Counted from the stretch's first letter, positions 23,713 through 32,140 are shown. The stretch: DNA of 39,549 nt from Arthrobacter sp. AL12 (GCF_029960645.1 NZ_JASBQY010000024.1:1-39549), one strand, 5' to 3'. The notes: a model not told the origin generated them from the sequence alone. A program made the numbers and translations.

Positions 23713-24582
23713 ATGAGCAACCCAACTGGCCCCGAAGATCGCACTTCCCGGCGCGCCCGTGACGAGAATGGGGCTGTAAGCCAGGACGCCCAGATCCACG
23801 ACGCACGGCAGGATGCTGCCCGGCACGACACTGGCGGCACCAACGACACCCGCGCCATCCCGACCGGCGCGGCCACCGAGGCACGCACTCAGAGCCATGC
23901 CGCGGTCCGCCCGGAGCCGACCCGCAGTCAGCCCGTCACCGCCGTGCGCCATGACGAGCCCGCCCGTGCCACGCCCGCAGAGGACACCGTGGTCGAGGAG
24001 GTTCCCACCCGCGCAACCGTGGTGGCCCGTGAAAGGGAGCAGTTCGGCGGCATCCAGATCGGTTCCGCGTTCTTCGGCTGGCTTGCCGCCACCGGCATGG
24101 CTGTGCTGCTGACCGCGCTGGTCGCCGCCGCCGGCACCGCCGTCGGCCTCGCCACCAACACGGACGTCAACGCCACGGTCACCTCCGGCAACGAAACCGT
24201 GGGACTCGTCGGCATCATTGTGCTGCTGGCGATCCTGTTCGTTTCCTACTTCGCCGGCGGCTACGTCGCCGGCCGGATGGCCCGCTTCAACGGCGCCAAG
24301 CAGGGGTTCATGGTGTGGGTCTGGGCCCTCATCGCCGCGGTCGTCGTTGCCATCCTCGGCGTCGTGGCAGGCCAGCAGTACAACATCCTGGCCCAGCTCA
24401 ACGCCTTCCCGCGCATCCCGGTCAACGAGGGCGAACTGACCACCACGAGCATCATCGCAGCAGTTGTGGTGGCGGCAGTGGCACTGGTCGGCGCCGTCCT
24501 CGGCGGCACCGCCGGCATGCACTTCCACCGCAAGGTGGATCGGGCCGGGTTCGCCCCGGCGGACACCGTCGAGGAACGCTAG
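23713..24582 (+). CDS. Four-helix membrane protein with disordered N-terminus
   Basis: This 289-residue protein has a hydrophilic, Thr/Ala/Glu/Arg-rich N-terminal part (1-110) that is probably disordered and cytoplasmic, then four hydrophobic helices (about 117-147, 163-187, 198-220, 246-268). The helices are Gly/Ala-rich, and FAGGYVAGRMARFNGAKQG joins the second and third. I do not recognise a characterised family, though the layout resembles TIGR04086/YrzE-like stress-associated membrane proteins. The Shine-Dalgarno is weak. Its stop interlocks with the convergent YchJ-like stop in a CTAG. Confidence 0.8.
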   Translation: MSNPTGPEDRTSRRARDENGAVSQDAQIHDARQDAARHDTGGTNDTRAIPTGAATEARTQSHAAVRPEPTRSQPVTAVRHDEPARATPAEDTVVEEVPTRATVVAREREQFGGIQIGSAFFGWLAATGMAVLLTALVAAAGTAVGLATNTDVNATVTSGNETVGLVGIIVLLAILFVSYFAGGYVAGRMARFNGAKQGFMVWVWALIAAVVVAILGVVAGQQYNILAQLNAFPRIPVNEGELTTTSIIAAVVVAAVALVGAVLGGTAGMHFHRKVDRAGFAPADTVEER

Positions 24583-25016
24583 GCCGCGGCTGCGTCGACG
24601 TAATACCAGCAGCGCTCGACCCGCACGAAGCGGCTCGTCTCGTGGTGGACTCCGCGTTCACCGCCGTGCCGGAAGTGGGCCTTGAACTCAACCGTCCCTT
24701 CGGTGTCCAGCGGGCCACCGCGGGACGTGGACAGGATGTCCAGCCGGCGCCACTGCAGGTCCCGATCCAGGTCAAGTTCGGCAGGCCTGGTCTCCGGGTG
24801 CCAGGTCCGCAGGAGGTAGCCGGCGTCCAGCACGACGAAGGCGCTGTACCGGGAGCGCATCAGTTGTTCAGCCGTCGGGGCCTCAGCCAAGCCGGCGTGG
24901 AAGCGGCCGCAGCACTCGCCGTACGGTTCCCCCGACAGGCAGGGGCAGTTGCCCCGGAACGGGGCCCGGACAGGCTGGGCATCGGCTCCCTGAGGGCCAG
25001 CGGCTGGGGGCGTCAC
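24579..25016 (-). CDS. YchJ-like protein with SEC-C-type zinc motif (UPF0225)
   Basis: This 145-residue protein has an N-terminal CPCLSGxxYxxCCGRFH motif like the SEC-C zinc-binding element, then the YchJ core (RSRYSAFVVLDAGYLLRTWHPETR and FKAHFRHGG...HHETSRFVR). The fold is NTF2-like and the function is unknown. I chose the GTG at 25016 because AAAGGA sits 5 bases upstream; an in-frame ATG at 25043 (154 residues) has a poorer 11-base spacing and is the alternative. It converges with the membrane-protein gene on its left. Confidence 0.87.
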   Translation of the reverse strand: MTPPAAGPQGADAQPVRAPFRGNCPCLSGEPYGECCGRFHAGLAEAPTAEQLMRSRYSAFVVLDAGYLLRTWHPETRPAELDLDRDLQWRRLDILSTSRGGPLDTEGTVEFKAHFRHGGERGVHHETSRFVRVERCWYYVDAAAA

Positions 25017-25241
25017 AAGGATCCTTTCCGGCGGCCGGACCATGCCGGCAGGGTTCCTTCTGACTATAGACGTTCGGTTCCGCGGGGCTGAAGCGGCGGA
25101 ACTGATAACAGCTTTGACACGACTCCGCGAAGAGGCCGCGGGGCTGCGTGTCGATGGGAAAAAGTCCGTATGGTTGAGGGGTGTTGCAGGCCGCCGGTTG
25201 TGGCGGGAAGCATCGCGGCAAGGCCAGCCAGGAGAGGTGAC

Positions 25242-25937
25242 ATGGAAGATCCGATAACCATCGCCCTCAACTTGACCTTCTTCGGGACCCTGGCAGTGGC
25301 GCTCGTCATGTTCTTCGGCCTTTTCCTTGCCTTTGTGGCCACGCTGGTGATCGCGGGCCTCGGCCGGCTGGTCGCCGTGACCGTCATGATGGTGGGACGC
25401 GGGGTTCTCCGGACCACCCGCAGAACCGCCGAAACGGTCCAGCGGGACCGCCCGGTCCGGATCCCCGGGGCCAGCCACGAGGCCCTGCCGCCGGAAGCTG
25501 TTCAACCGGCCAGGGCCGCGCAGCCGGCCAAACCCGCAAAGACGGAACCCGCCCTGTCGCCGGACTGGGCTGCCGCCGTCGCGCAGGCCGATGCCCGCGC
25601 CGCTGCCCGGGCCAAGGCCGAGGCCGCCCCGGCCGTCAAGGTCTCGGTCCGCGATCTGCCCAGCCCGACGACTCCGGCACAGGACGTCGCTGCGGTGGCG
25701 CCGCTCGTGGAGTCAGCCACGGACCGGAACGGCCAGCTCGGCACCGTCCCGCCGGCCTTCAAGAAAGCCCCGATGCCCGCCGCGTCGTCCCTGCTGGACA
25801 CCGGCTCGCTGGTCACCCTGCACGGCCGCCTACCGCTGCCCCGCAAGACCCTGGGCGGGCACCTGAACGAACAATCGTCCAAGCCCCAAAACAATCAGGC
25901 ACCCGACTCGCAGGCCCAGGAGCGCAAAGCCGGCTGA
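25242..25937 (+). CDS. Single-helix membrane protein with Pro/Ala-rich tail
   Basis: This 231-residue protein has a hydrophobic N-terminus (about residues 6-55, one or two helices; FFGTLAVALVMFFGLFLAF...GLGRLV) followed by a basic stop-transfer region and a long Ala/Pro/Lys/Arg-rich cytoplasmic tail. The helix resembles that of the protein at 21131-21469. The start is defined by a GGAGAGG site 4 bases before the ATG; a GTG at 25170 would add a poor N-terminus. The function is unknown. The aldo/keto reductase gene follows 40 bases later with its own promoter-like element. Confidence 0.75.
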   Translation: MEDPITIALNLTFFGTLAVALVMFFGLFLAFVATLVIAGLGRLVAVTVMMVGRGVLRTTRRTAETVQRDRPVRIPGASHEALPPEAVQPARAAQPAKPAKTEPALSPDWAAAVAQADARAAARAKAEAAPAVKVSVRDLPSPTTPAQDVAAVAPLVESATDRNGQLGTVPPAFKKAPMPAASSLLDTGSLVTLHGRLPLPRKTLGGHLNEQSSKPQNNQAPDSQAQERKAG

Positions 25938-25964
25938 GGCCTTACCCCCGGCAGCCAAGTCGGC

Positions 25965-25970
25965 TAGGTT
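25965..25970 (+). promoter_or_regulatory. -10 box of aldo/keto reductase (leaderless)
   Basis: TAGGTT ends 7 bases before the ATG at 25978 and no Shine-Dalgarno is present. It suggests the reductase operon has its own leaderless start, separate from the upstream membrane-protein gene. Confidence 0.45.
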
Positions 25971-25977
25971 GAAACCC

Positions 25978-26982
25978 ATGGAATTCAGATATCTCGGGAA
26001 CAGCGGCTTCAAGATTTCGGAAATCACCTTCGGCAACTGGCTTACGCACGGCTCGCAGGTGGAAAACGAGGTCGCCACCCAGTGCGTCCGGGCAGCGCTG
26101 GACGCCGGCATCAGCACCTTCGACACCGCCGACGTCTACGCCAACACCGCCGCGGAGACCGTGCTGGGAAAGGCCCTCCAGGACGAGCGGCGTGAGTCGC
26201 TGGAAATCTTCACCAAGGTCTTCGGACCCACCGGACCCAAGGGCCACAACGATCTTGGCCTGTCCCGCAAGCACATCCTGGAGGCCATCAACGGCTCCCT
26301 CACCCGGCTGCAGACGGACTACGTGGACCTCTACCAGGCCCACCGCTACGACTATGAAACCCCGCTGGAAGAGACCATGCAGGCCTTCGCGGACATCGTG
26401 CGGCAGGGCAAGGCCCTCTACATCGGCGTCAGCGAGTGGACGGCCAGCCAGATCCGCGACGGCCAGGCCCTGGCCAAGGAACTCGGCTTCCAGCTAATCT
26501 CCAACCAGCCGCAGTACTCCATGCTGTGGCGGGTCATCGAGGCCGAGGTGATTCCGACGTCCGAGGAACTGGGCCTGTCCCAGATCGTCTGGTCGCCGAT
26601 GGCGCAGGGGGTGCTGAGCGGAAAGTACCATCCCGGCAAGCCGGCCCCGGAGGGCAGCCGCGCCACGGATGCCAAGGGCGGCTCGAAGATGATCGAGCGC
26701 TGGATGTCCAACGAGGTCCTCACCGGCGTGCAGCAGCTCAAGCCCATTGCCGAGGAGGCCGGACTCACCATGGCCCAGTTGAGCATCGCCTGGGTTTTGC
26801 AGAACAAGAACGTGGCCTCCGCCATCATGGGCGCGTCCCGGCCGGAGCAGATCGAAAAGAACGTCGCGGCCGCGGGCGTGAAGCTGGACGCCGGGATCAT
26901 GGAGAAAATCGACGCCGCGATCGGCTCGCTTGCAGAACGCGACCCGGCACAGACCAAGTCACCCGCTTCCCGGGAGGGTTAG
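25978..26982 (+). CDS. Aldo/keto reductase
   Basis: This 334-residue NADPH-dependent carbonyl reductase of the AKR (beta/alpha)8 type, closest to the potassium-channel-beta-subunit/YghZ group, carries the catalytic tetrad as FDTADVY (Asp and Tyr), IFTKV (Lys) and LYQAHRYD (His). The cofactor-binding end has SPMAQGVLSGKY and GASRPEQIEKN. The length is typical. The ATG at 25978 is preferred over a TTG 9 bases upstream. The next gene starts 4 bases after the stop, so the two form an operon. The physiological substrate is unknown. Confidence 0.93.
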   Translation: MEFRYLGNSGFKISEITFGNWLTHGSQVENEVATQCVRAALDAGISTFDTADVYANTAAETVLGKALQDERRESLEIFTKVFGPTGPKGHNDLGLSRKHILEAINGSLTRLQTDYVDLYQAHRYDYETPLEETMQAFADIVRQGKALYIGVSEWTASQIRDGQALAKELGFQLISNQPQYSMLWRVIEAEVIPTSEELGLSQIVWSPMAQGVLSGKYHPGKPAPEGSRATDAKGGSKMIERWMSNEVLTGVQQLKPIAEEAGLTMAQLSIAWVLQNKNVASAIMGASRPEQIEKNVAAAGVKLDAGIMEKIDAAIGSLAERDPAQTKSPASREG

Positions 26983-26986
26983 TCCC

Positions 26987-27841
26987 GTGAACGCCGGGCC
27001 CTCGCTCGCAGTCACCGGTTCCACCGGACACCTGGGTGGCCTGGTGGCCCGGCAGCTGGCCGGCGCCGGCAGCCCGCAGCGGCTGCTCGTGCGTGACCCC
27101 GGCCGGGCGCCGGAACTGGAAGAGGCCGTCCCCGCCGTCGTCAGCTACGCCGATCCGGTCCTCGCCAAGGCAGCCCTCGAGGGGGTGAAGACGCTCTTTA
27201 TGGTCTCCGCCGCCGAGGCCGAGGACCGGCGGCAGCAGCACTGCACCTTTGTCGACGCGGCGGCCGCTGCCGGCGTGCAGCACATCGTGTACACCTCCTT
27301 CTTCGGCGCGGCAGCGGATTCCACCTTCACGCTCGGCCGGGACCACTTCGCCACCGAGGAGCGGATCAAGGCCTCGGGAATGGCCTACACCTTCCTGCGG
27401 GACAACTTCTATCTGGACTTCCTGCCAATGCTCGCCGGCGCGGACGGCGTCCTCCGCGGACCGGCCGGGGACGGCGTCATGGCGGCCGTGGCCCGGGCTG
27501 ACATCGCCCGTTCCGCCGTAACCGTGCTCCGGGACCCGGCCCTGCACATCGGCAGAACCTACGACCTCACCGGGCCCGAGGATCTCTCCCTGGCCCGGGC
27601 CGCGGAACTCCTTACCGCCGGGACCGGCCGGACCATCACCTTCCACAACGAGACGGTCGAGGAGGCCTACGCCTCGCGGGCCTCCTATGTCGCCCCGCCG
27701 TGGCAGGTGGACGCCTGGGTGAGCACCTACACGGCGATCGCCGCCGGAGAACTCGCCGGGCCGACGTCGGCCGTGCACGAGCTCACCGGCCGCGAACCGC
27801 TGGGCCTGGCGCAGTTCCTGGCCGAGTCGCACACGATTTAA
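26987..27841 (+). CDS. NmrA-like NAD(P)-binding protein
   Basis: This 284-residue atypical short-chain dehydrogenase of the NmrA/QorB type has a Rossmann motif TGSTGHLGG at the N-terminus (about 10-18) and no YxxxK active site, as usual in this group. Relatives include quinone oxidoreductase 2 and NADP sensors. The GTG start is supported by GGGAGGG 8 bases upstream and by the Rossmann motif beginning near residue 10. It is co-transcribed with the aldo/keto reductase 4 bases upstream, so the pair may handle reactive carbonyls or quinones; that role is inferred. Confidence 0.9.
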   Translation: MNAGPSLAVTGSTGHLGGLVARQLAGAGSPQRLLVRDPGRAPELEEAVPAVVSYADPVLAKAALEGVKTLFMVSAAEAEDRRQQHCTFVDAAAAAGVQHIVYTSFFGAAADSTFTLGRDHFATEERIKASGMAYTFLRDNFYLDFLPMLAGADGVLRGPAGDGVMAAVARADIARSAVTVLRDPALHIGRTYDLTGPEDLSLARAAELLTAGTGRTITFHNETVEEAYASRASYVAPPWQVDAWVSTYTAIAAGELAGPTSAVHELTGREPLGLAQFLAESHTI

Positions 27842-27856
27842 CCGCCCGCCGGGCGG
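27842..27856 (+). terminator. Short GC hairpin after NmrA-like gene
   Basis: CCGCCC-GCC-GGGCGG forms a compact stem directly after the stop codon. There is no U-tract, so it is at most a weak terminator or an mRNA 3'-end stabiliser. Confidence 0.3.
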
Positions 27857-27961
27857 CTGCCGGGCCGGGCCGGTGTTGACGGCTTCCGGGCTGCGGCGTA
27901 GACCTGAAGACGGGCGTCACCGGTCCAAAACCGGGCTGGTCCGGAGCAGAATCGCAGTGCC

Positions 27962-29092
27962 ATGCCAAAGCAGATGTCCCGACACTCGTCCATCCTGAAG
28001 ACCCCGCGGCCCGGCCGGAAGCTCACCCCGCACCCCGGCGAACCGAGCCACGGTCCCCTCACGGCGGAGGAACTGCAGCTTGCCGCGCGGAACCACTCCA
28101 TGCCGCTGGAGGCCCTGCGGCATGACACCACCCCGCCAGGGCTGCATTACCTGCTCAACCATTTCGACATCCCGTTCATCGATGCCGAGCAATGGCACCT
28201 GCGGATCAACGGAGCCGTTCAGCGGTCCCTGGAGCTGAACCTCAAGGCGCTCCGCCGGTCGCCGCGGATCAGCATGCCCGTGACCCTCGAATGCGCCGGC
28301 AACGGCCGCTCGCTGCTGCGGCCCCGCCCGCTGAGCCAGCCCTGGCGGCTGGAGGCCGTGGGCACCGCCGTCTGGACCGGTGTGCCGCTCGCCTACCTGC
28401 TGGCCCAGGCCGGGGTGGAGGACGACGCCGTGGAGGTCGTGTTCACCGGCGCCGACGGCGGAATCCAGGGTGGCGTCCGGCAGCAGTACGCCAGGAGCCT
28501 TCCGATTGCGGAAGCCCTGCGGCCCGACATCGTGCTGGCCTACCGGATGAACGGCAACGACCTGCCGCCGCAGCACGGCTACCCGCTGCGGCTGGTGGTC
28601 CCCGGCTGGTACGGCATGGCGAGCGTCAAGTGGCTCTCCTCGATCAAGGTGCTCACCACCCCGTTCGACGGCTTCCAGCAGGCGGTCGCGTACCGCTACC
28701 AGCAGGACGCCGACGACGCCGGCATCCCCGTGACCTGGATCAAGGTCCGGTCGCTGATGGTGCCGCCGGGCGTCCCGGACTTCTTCACCCGGAACAGGAT
28801 CGTGCCGGCCGGGCCGGTGCTCCTGACCGGCCGGGCCTGGTCCGGGGAGGGTGCGGTGCAGCGCGTCGAAGTGGGGATCGACGGCAAGTGGGCGACGGCG
28901 CAGCTGAAGCATCCGCCCGCGCCCTTCGCCTGGTGCGCCTGGTCCATTCCGTGGGTGGCCGACCCCGGCGAACACGAGTTGGCCTGCCGCGCCAGGGACG
29001 CTACCGGAGCCACCCAGCCGCTGGAGCAGGTCTGGAACTATCAGGGGATGGGCAACAACGCGGTGCAGCGGGTCCAGGTGACGGTGGAGTAG
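27962..29092 (+). CDS. Sulfite-oxidase-family molybdopterin oxidoreductase
   Basis: This 376-residue protein has the sulfite oxidase molybdenum-cofactor domain (about 50-250) and the Mo-co dimerisation domain (about 265-375). The molybdenum ligand is C111 in TLECAGNGRS, and HGYPLRLVVPGWYGMASVKWL is the typical cofactor-pocket block. No heme domain and no Tat or Sec signal are visible, so the enzyme appears cytoplasmic. Whether it oxidises sulfite or another substrate cannot be told. No good Shine-Dalgarno is seen for the first ATG; a second in-frame ATG at 27974 is possible. Confidence 0.9.
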   Translation: MPKQMSRHSSILKTPRPGRKLTPHPGEPSHGPLTAEELQLAARNHSMPLEALRHDTTPPGLHYLLNHFDIPFIDAEQWHLRINGAVQRSLELNLKALRRSPRISMPVTLECAGNGRSLLRPRPLSQPWRLEAVGTAVWTGVPLAYLLAQAGVEDDAVEVVFTGADGGIQGGVRQQYARSLPIAEALRPDIVLAYRMNGNDLPPQHGYPLRLVVPGWYGMASVKWLSSIKVLTTPFDGFQQAVAYRYQQDADDAGIPVTWIKVRSLMVPPGVPDFFTRNRIVPAGPVLLTGRAWSGEGAVQRVEVGIDGKWATAQLKHPPAPFAWCAWSIPWVADPGEHELACRARDATGATQPLEQVWNYQGMGNNAVQRVQVTVE

Positions 29093-29133
29093 GCGGTCTT
29101 CCCCGGCGCCGCAGCGAACCTGGTGGCCTAGCC

Positions 29134-29913
29134 CTAATAGTCCACAATCGCGCCAGCGGAGATGTTGACCGTGGCGTCGGTGATGGCGCCGGCCTTGTCC
29201 GAGGCCACGAAGCAGGCGACATTTCCGACGTCCGCCAGCGTCGCGGTGCGGTTCAGGTGGGCGGACTTGGAAATCTCCACGATGATCTCCTCGCGCCCCT
29301 CCGTCTGCCACGGGATCGTCTCGATAATGCCGCCGGAGACCATGGTGACCACCCGGATGCCGTGTTTGCCGAGTTCCAGGGCCCACTGCCGGCGCAGCCC
29401 GTCCAACGCGTCCAGGGCCACCTTGAAGCCGCCGAGCCCGGGCGCGGTCTGGGGGCCGGAGCCGCCGAACATCATTACGACGCCCGAGCGCTGCTTGATC
29501 ATGTGCGTCGCCGCGGCCCGGGTGGTGAGGAAATGGGTGCGGGTAGCCAGGCTGATGGGCTGGGTGAAGTCGTTGACGTCAATGTCCATCAGCGGCTGCT
29601 GGATGTCCCCGAAGGAGATGACGTTGAAGGAGATGTCGATCCGTTTGTTCTTCTTGGCCACCCGGTCCACGAACGCGTCGACCTGTTCCTCGTCCAGGGC
29701 GTCGACGACGGAGGTTTCCGCCCGGCCGCCGTCCTCCTGGATGTCCCGGGCCACCTTTTCCAGCCGCGACTCGGTGCGCCCGGCGAGGTGGACGAAGGCG
29801 CCTTCCGCCGCGAATGCCCGGGCCACGGCTCCGCCGATGGAACCGCCCGCACCGTAGATCAGCGCGGTCTTGCCCTTCAGCAGACCGTTGCCCGTCACCT
29901 CGTTGTTCAGCAT
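29134..29913 (-). CDS. SDR family protein lacking the catalytic tyrosine
   Basis: This 259-residue Rossmann-fold protein of the short-chain dehydrogenase family has the nucleotide motif YGAGGSIGG (about 17-25), a following RTESRLEK helix and the usual C-terminus. In the active-site region, Lys is present in LGGFKVALDAL, but the residue four before it is Leu rather than Tyr, and no Tyr is nearby. It may therefore be inactive as a classical dehydrogenase, use other chemistry, or be regulatory. The start is fixed by GGGAGG before the ATG. It is convergent with the molybdoenzyme gene. Confidence 0.88.
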   Translation of the reverse strand: MLNNEVTGNGLLKGKTALIYGAGGSIGGAVARAFAAEGAFVHLAGRTESRLEKVARDIQEDGGRAETSVVDALDEEQVDAFVDRVAKKNKRIDISFNVISFGDIQQPLMDIDVNDFTQPISLATRTHFLTTRAAATHMIKQRSGVVMMFGGSGPQTAPGLGGFKVALDALDGLRRQWALELGKHGIRVVTMVSGGIIETIPWQTEGREEIIVEISKSAHLNRTATLADVGNVACFVASDKAGAITDATVNISAGAIVDY

Positions 29914-29931
29914 GGTCGCCTGCCTCCCGCG

Positions 29932-29954
29932 GTGGAGTGGTGAATTCCCTCCAC
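29932..29954. promoter_or_regulatory. Inverted repeat upstream of SDR gene
   Basis: GTGGAG (29932-29937) and CTCCAC (29949-29954) are 6-bp complementary arms with an 11-base spacer, lying 19-41 bases upstream of the SDR start. It could be a repressor site. The arms are short. Confidence 0.25.
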
Positions 29955-29995
29955 TATGTTCTCGCCTCGGTCCGCTGGCAAGGGGTCGGACGGGT

Positions 29996-30829
29996 TCATG
30001 ACGCAAGGGTTCCGCGGACAATGCTCACGCTGGAGTGCGCGGGATTGCCGTCGACCGGCTCGTCCGAGACATCCACAATGGGGTACTCACCCAGATCCAG
30101 GCCCGCCGGCACGGCAAAAGTCCCGGAGTCGGAGGTCATGACGCCCAGGCTCACCAGCCGGGACAGATCCGGCGCGATCAGCCAGACCTCCTGGTACCCG
30201 CGGGCCTCGTTCTTGTCGACCCGGATCTCCAGGGTGCGCTGCCCGTCCTTGGCCTCGAGGACCCGGGCCGAGCCGGTGGCGGAATGCTGGTCCACGGGCG
30301 CAAGGTCGGCCTGGGCGAGCGGGTTCACGGCCGGCTGGTTCTGCTGGACGGACCAGAAGACCCCTGCCGCCAGCAGTGCCGTGGACGCTGCGGCTGCCAG
30401 CCACACCCCGGGACGGCGGATCCAGCCGGAGCCCCCGCCGCGTTCCTGCTTCCGCACGGCCCGGTCCCCCCTGGACGGGAGCGGCGTCAGGGAGGCGGCC
30501 GGCGGCTGCGGCTGTGCCTGTGGCGGCCGCGGCTGCGCCGGTGCCGGTGCCGGTGGTCGGGAGCCCGACGACGCCGGGAACCCCAGCGGGTCGGCGGCGA
30601 CTGCGGCGGAAAGCGTCAGGGTGCGGTGGATTCCTGCCCACACCTGTGGTCCTGGCGACTCCAGCACAGGGGCATCCGGCGTTCCGGGCTTCGCCGCCAC
30701 GACGGCTCGGCGGAAGCCCGCATGGTCCGCTGCACAGCTGGGGCAGGAACGGAGGTGGTCCGCGGCGCCGTCTCCGAGCTCTTCCCCGAGGGCCAGCAGG
30801 CTCAGGGACTCCGGATCAAGATGTTGCAC
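29996..30829 (-). CDS. Anti-sigma factor, RskA type
   Basis: This 277-residue membrane anti-sigma factor holds its ECF sigma factor inactive until a surface signal arrives. An N-terminal zinc-finger-like motif HLRSCPSC (H25, C29, C32) marks the sigma-binding domain. A Pro/Ala/Gln-rich linker (90-120), one membrane helix (about 141-160) and an extracytoplasmic RskA domain (about 180-277) follow. The GTG start lies inside the sigma gene, 14 bases before its stop, the usual arrangement for sigma/anti-sigma pairs. The signal is unknown; the operon partners suggest a cell-envelope or redox cue. Confidence 0.92.
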   Translation of the reverse strand: MQHLDPESLSLLALGEELGDGAADHLRSCPSCAADHAGFRRAVVAAKPGTPDAPVLESPGPQVWAGIHRTLTLSAAVAADPLGFPASSGSRPPAPAPAQPRPPQAQPQPPAASLTPLPSRGDRAVRKQERGGGSGWIRRPGVWLAAAASTALLAAGVFWSVQQNQPAVNPLAQADLAPVDQHSATGSARVLEAKDGQRTLEIRVDKNEARGYQEVWLIAPDLSRLVSLGVMTSDSGTFAVPAGLDLGEYPIVDVSDEPVDGNPAHSSVSIVRGTLAS

Positions 30830-31445
30830 GGTCTACCTCCAATCGGCTTCTGAGCTGGGACAGGCTGCGGCGTATGTGGCTCTTGACCGTACCAAGGGGC
30901 AGGTCCAGTTTCTGTGAAATCTGCGAATGCGTCAGGTCATCGTAGAAGGCGAGCTTGAGAATGGATCCTTGCGGCTCCCCAAGCCTTTCCAGTTCCCCGT
31001 CCAGCAGCAGGCGGTCGGCCAGAACCTCTGCCGCTGCGTGCCCGGCCGCCTGGTCCGGGTCCGGAGAGAGTTCGACGGCGGCGAGCACCTTCCGGGTTTC
31101 CCGCATCGAGGCCGCCTGCGCGTCCGTGATCGCGTTCCGGGTGATGCCCACGATCCACGCTGGAAGCCGCGCTTTCGATGGGTCGAACGCGGACCGCGAG
31201 CGCCAGACCCGGATGAAAACTTCCTGGGTGACATCATCGGCGGCGGAGTTATCGCGCAGCGAGCGCAGCGCCAGCGTGTGCACCAGGGGTGCGAACTGCC
31301 GGTACGCCTCTGCCAAGGCGGTTTCGTCACCGGCGGCGAAAGACTCGTTGAGTCGAGCGTCCCAAGCGGAAGAGGCCTCGGAAAGTGCCAAGCCCCGCTC
31401 CTTCCCCCTGCTGGCGGCGACGATGAGAGCGGCATCCTGACTCAT
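30816..31445 (-). CDS. ECF RNA polymerase sigma factor (SigK-like)
   Basis: This 209-residue alternative sigma factor has region 2 (QFAPLVHTLALRSLRD...DDVTQEVFIRVWRSR) for -10 recognition and core binding, and region 4 (LAFYDDLTHSQISQKLDLPLGTVKSHIRRSL) with the helix-turn-helix for -35 binding. The start MSQDAAL overlaps the sortase stop by 4 bases. The RskA-type anti-sigma gene follows in overlap. It belongs to the DUF4397-sortase-sigma-anti-sigma operon and probably controls that operon through a CATCC/CCGG-type promoter at 33106-33134. Confidence 0.93.
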   Translation of the reverse strand: MSQDAALIVAASRGKERGLALSEASSAWDARLNESFAAGDETALAEAYRQFAPLVHTLALRSLRDNSAADDVTQEVFIRVWRSRSAFDPSKARLPAWIVGITRNAITDAQAASMRETRKVLAAVELSPDPDQAAGHAAAEVLADRLLLDGELERLGEPQGSILKLAFYDDLTHSQISQKLDLPLGTVKSHIRRSLSQLRSRLEVDRATS

Positions 31446-32140
31446 GCCGGCACCGCCGTGACAATCACATTGTCGCCGTAGTCCTGTAGATCGTCCAGCC
31501 ATCGGCCGCCGCAGGTCACCAGCTTCAGTTCTGGCGGGCCGTCGCGCCGGAAGACGGACGCGCCGTCGAACGCGTCCTTGGCCATGAGTTCCACCCCGGT
31601 CACCCGGAACGTCACGGGCGCTGCCCCGTCGCGCTGCACTGTCACGAGGGTGCCGGGCTCGAGCGATTTGAGCTGGGAAAAGGGCGCCGTGTCGGAGGTG
31701 GTGTCGACGTGCGCCGCGATCACCGCGGTGCCGGCGGCGGCTCCGGGGGCCGGGCCGAAGCGGTACCAGCCGGCCTCGTTGAACGGCTCTGGGATCTCCA
31801 TCGCCCCGTCCGGGCTGACGCCCACCTTCACGATTGGCATCTTGATGGTGGTTCCCGCCACGGTGAAGAAGCGCGGAGGCGGGTCCTTGGGCGTCTGGGT
31901 CTGTGGGGTGGCCGGCCTGACCGGGATGGTCGGCGCCGGAACGGGGGCGGCAGTGACCTGAGCAGACGGCGGGTTCGGTGGTTGTGGGGTCGCGGTTTCC
32001 TGCGGTGCGGTGCAACCCGAGATCAGCAGCGCGATCGTGATGGCGGCGGCCACCCTCCGCGCGGCAGAGGCTAGTGCGGATGTCCGCGGACCAGGAGACG
32101 GGCGCCGCCGGGTGGCTTCCGCTGTCGTCGTGCCGTCCAT
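31442..32140 (-). CDS. Class F-like sortase
   Basis: This 232-residue transpeptidase has an N-terminal membrane segment (about 27-42) ending in LISGC, which fits a lipobox at C43, a Pro/Thr-rich spacer (50-88) and a sortase barrel (about 92-232). The catalytic His is H144 (IAAHVDT) and the cysteine is C210 (LVTCGG), with R213 just after it. The Arg I expect four residues before the final NV strand in many class F sortases is Gly here. It sits between the DUF4397 gene and the sigma factor and overlaps the latter by 4 bases. Its substrate protein is not obvious. Confidence 0.88.
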   Translation of the reverse strand: MDGTTTAEATRRRPSPGPRTSALASAARRVAAAITIALLISGCTAPQETATPQPPNPPSAQVTAAPVPAPTIPVRPATPQTQTPKDPPPRFFTVAGTTIKMPIVKVGVSPDGAMEIPEPFNEAGWYRFGPAPGAAAGTAVIAAHVDTTSDTAPFSQLKSLEPGTLVTVQRDGAAPVTFRVTGVELMAKDAFDGASVFRRDGPPELKLVTCGGRWLDDLQDYGDNVIVTAVPA

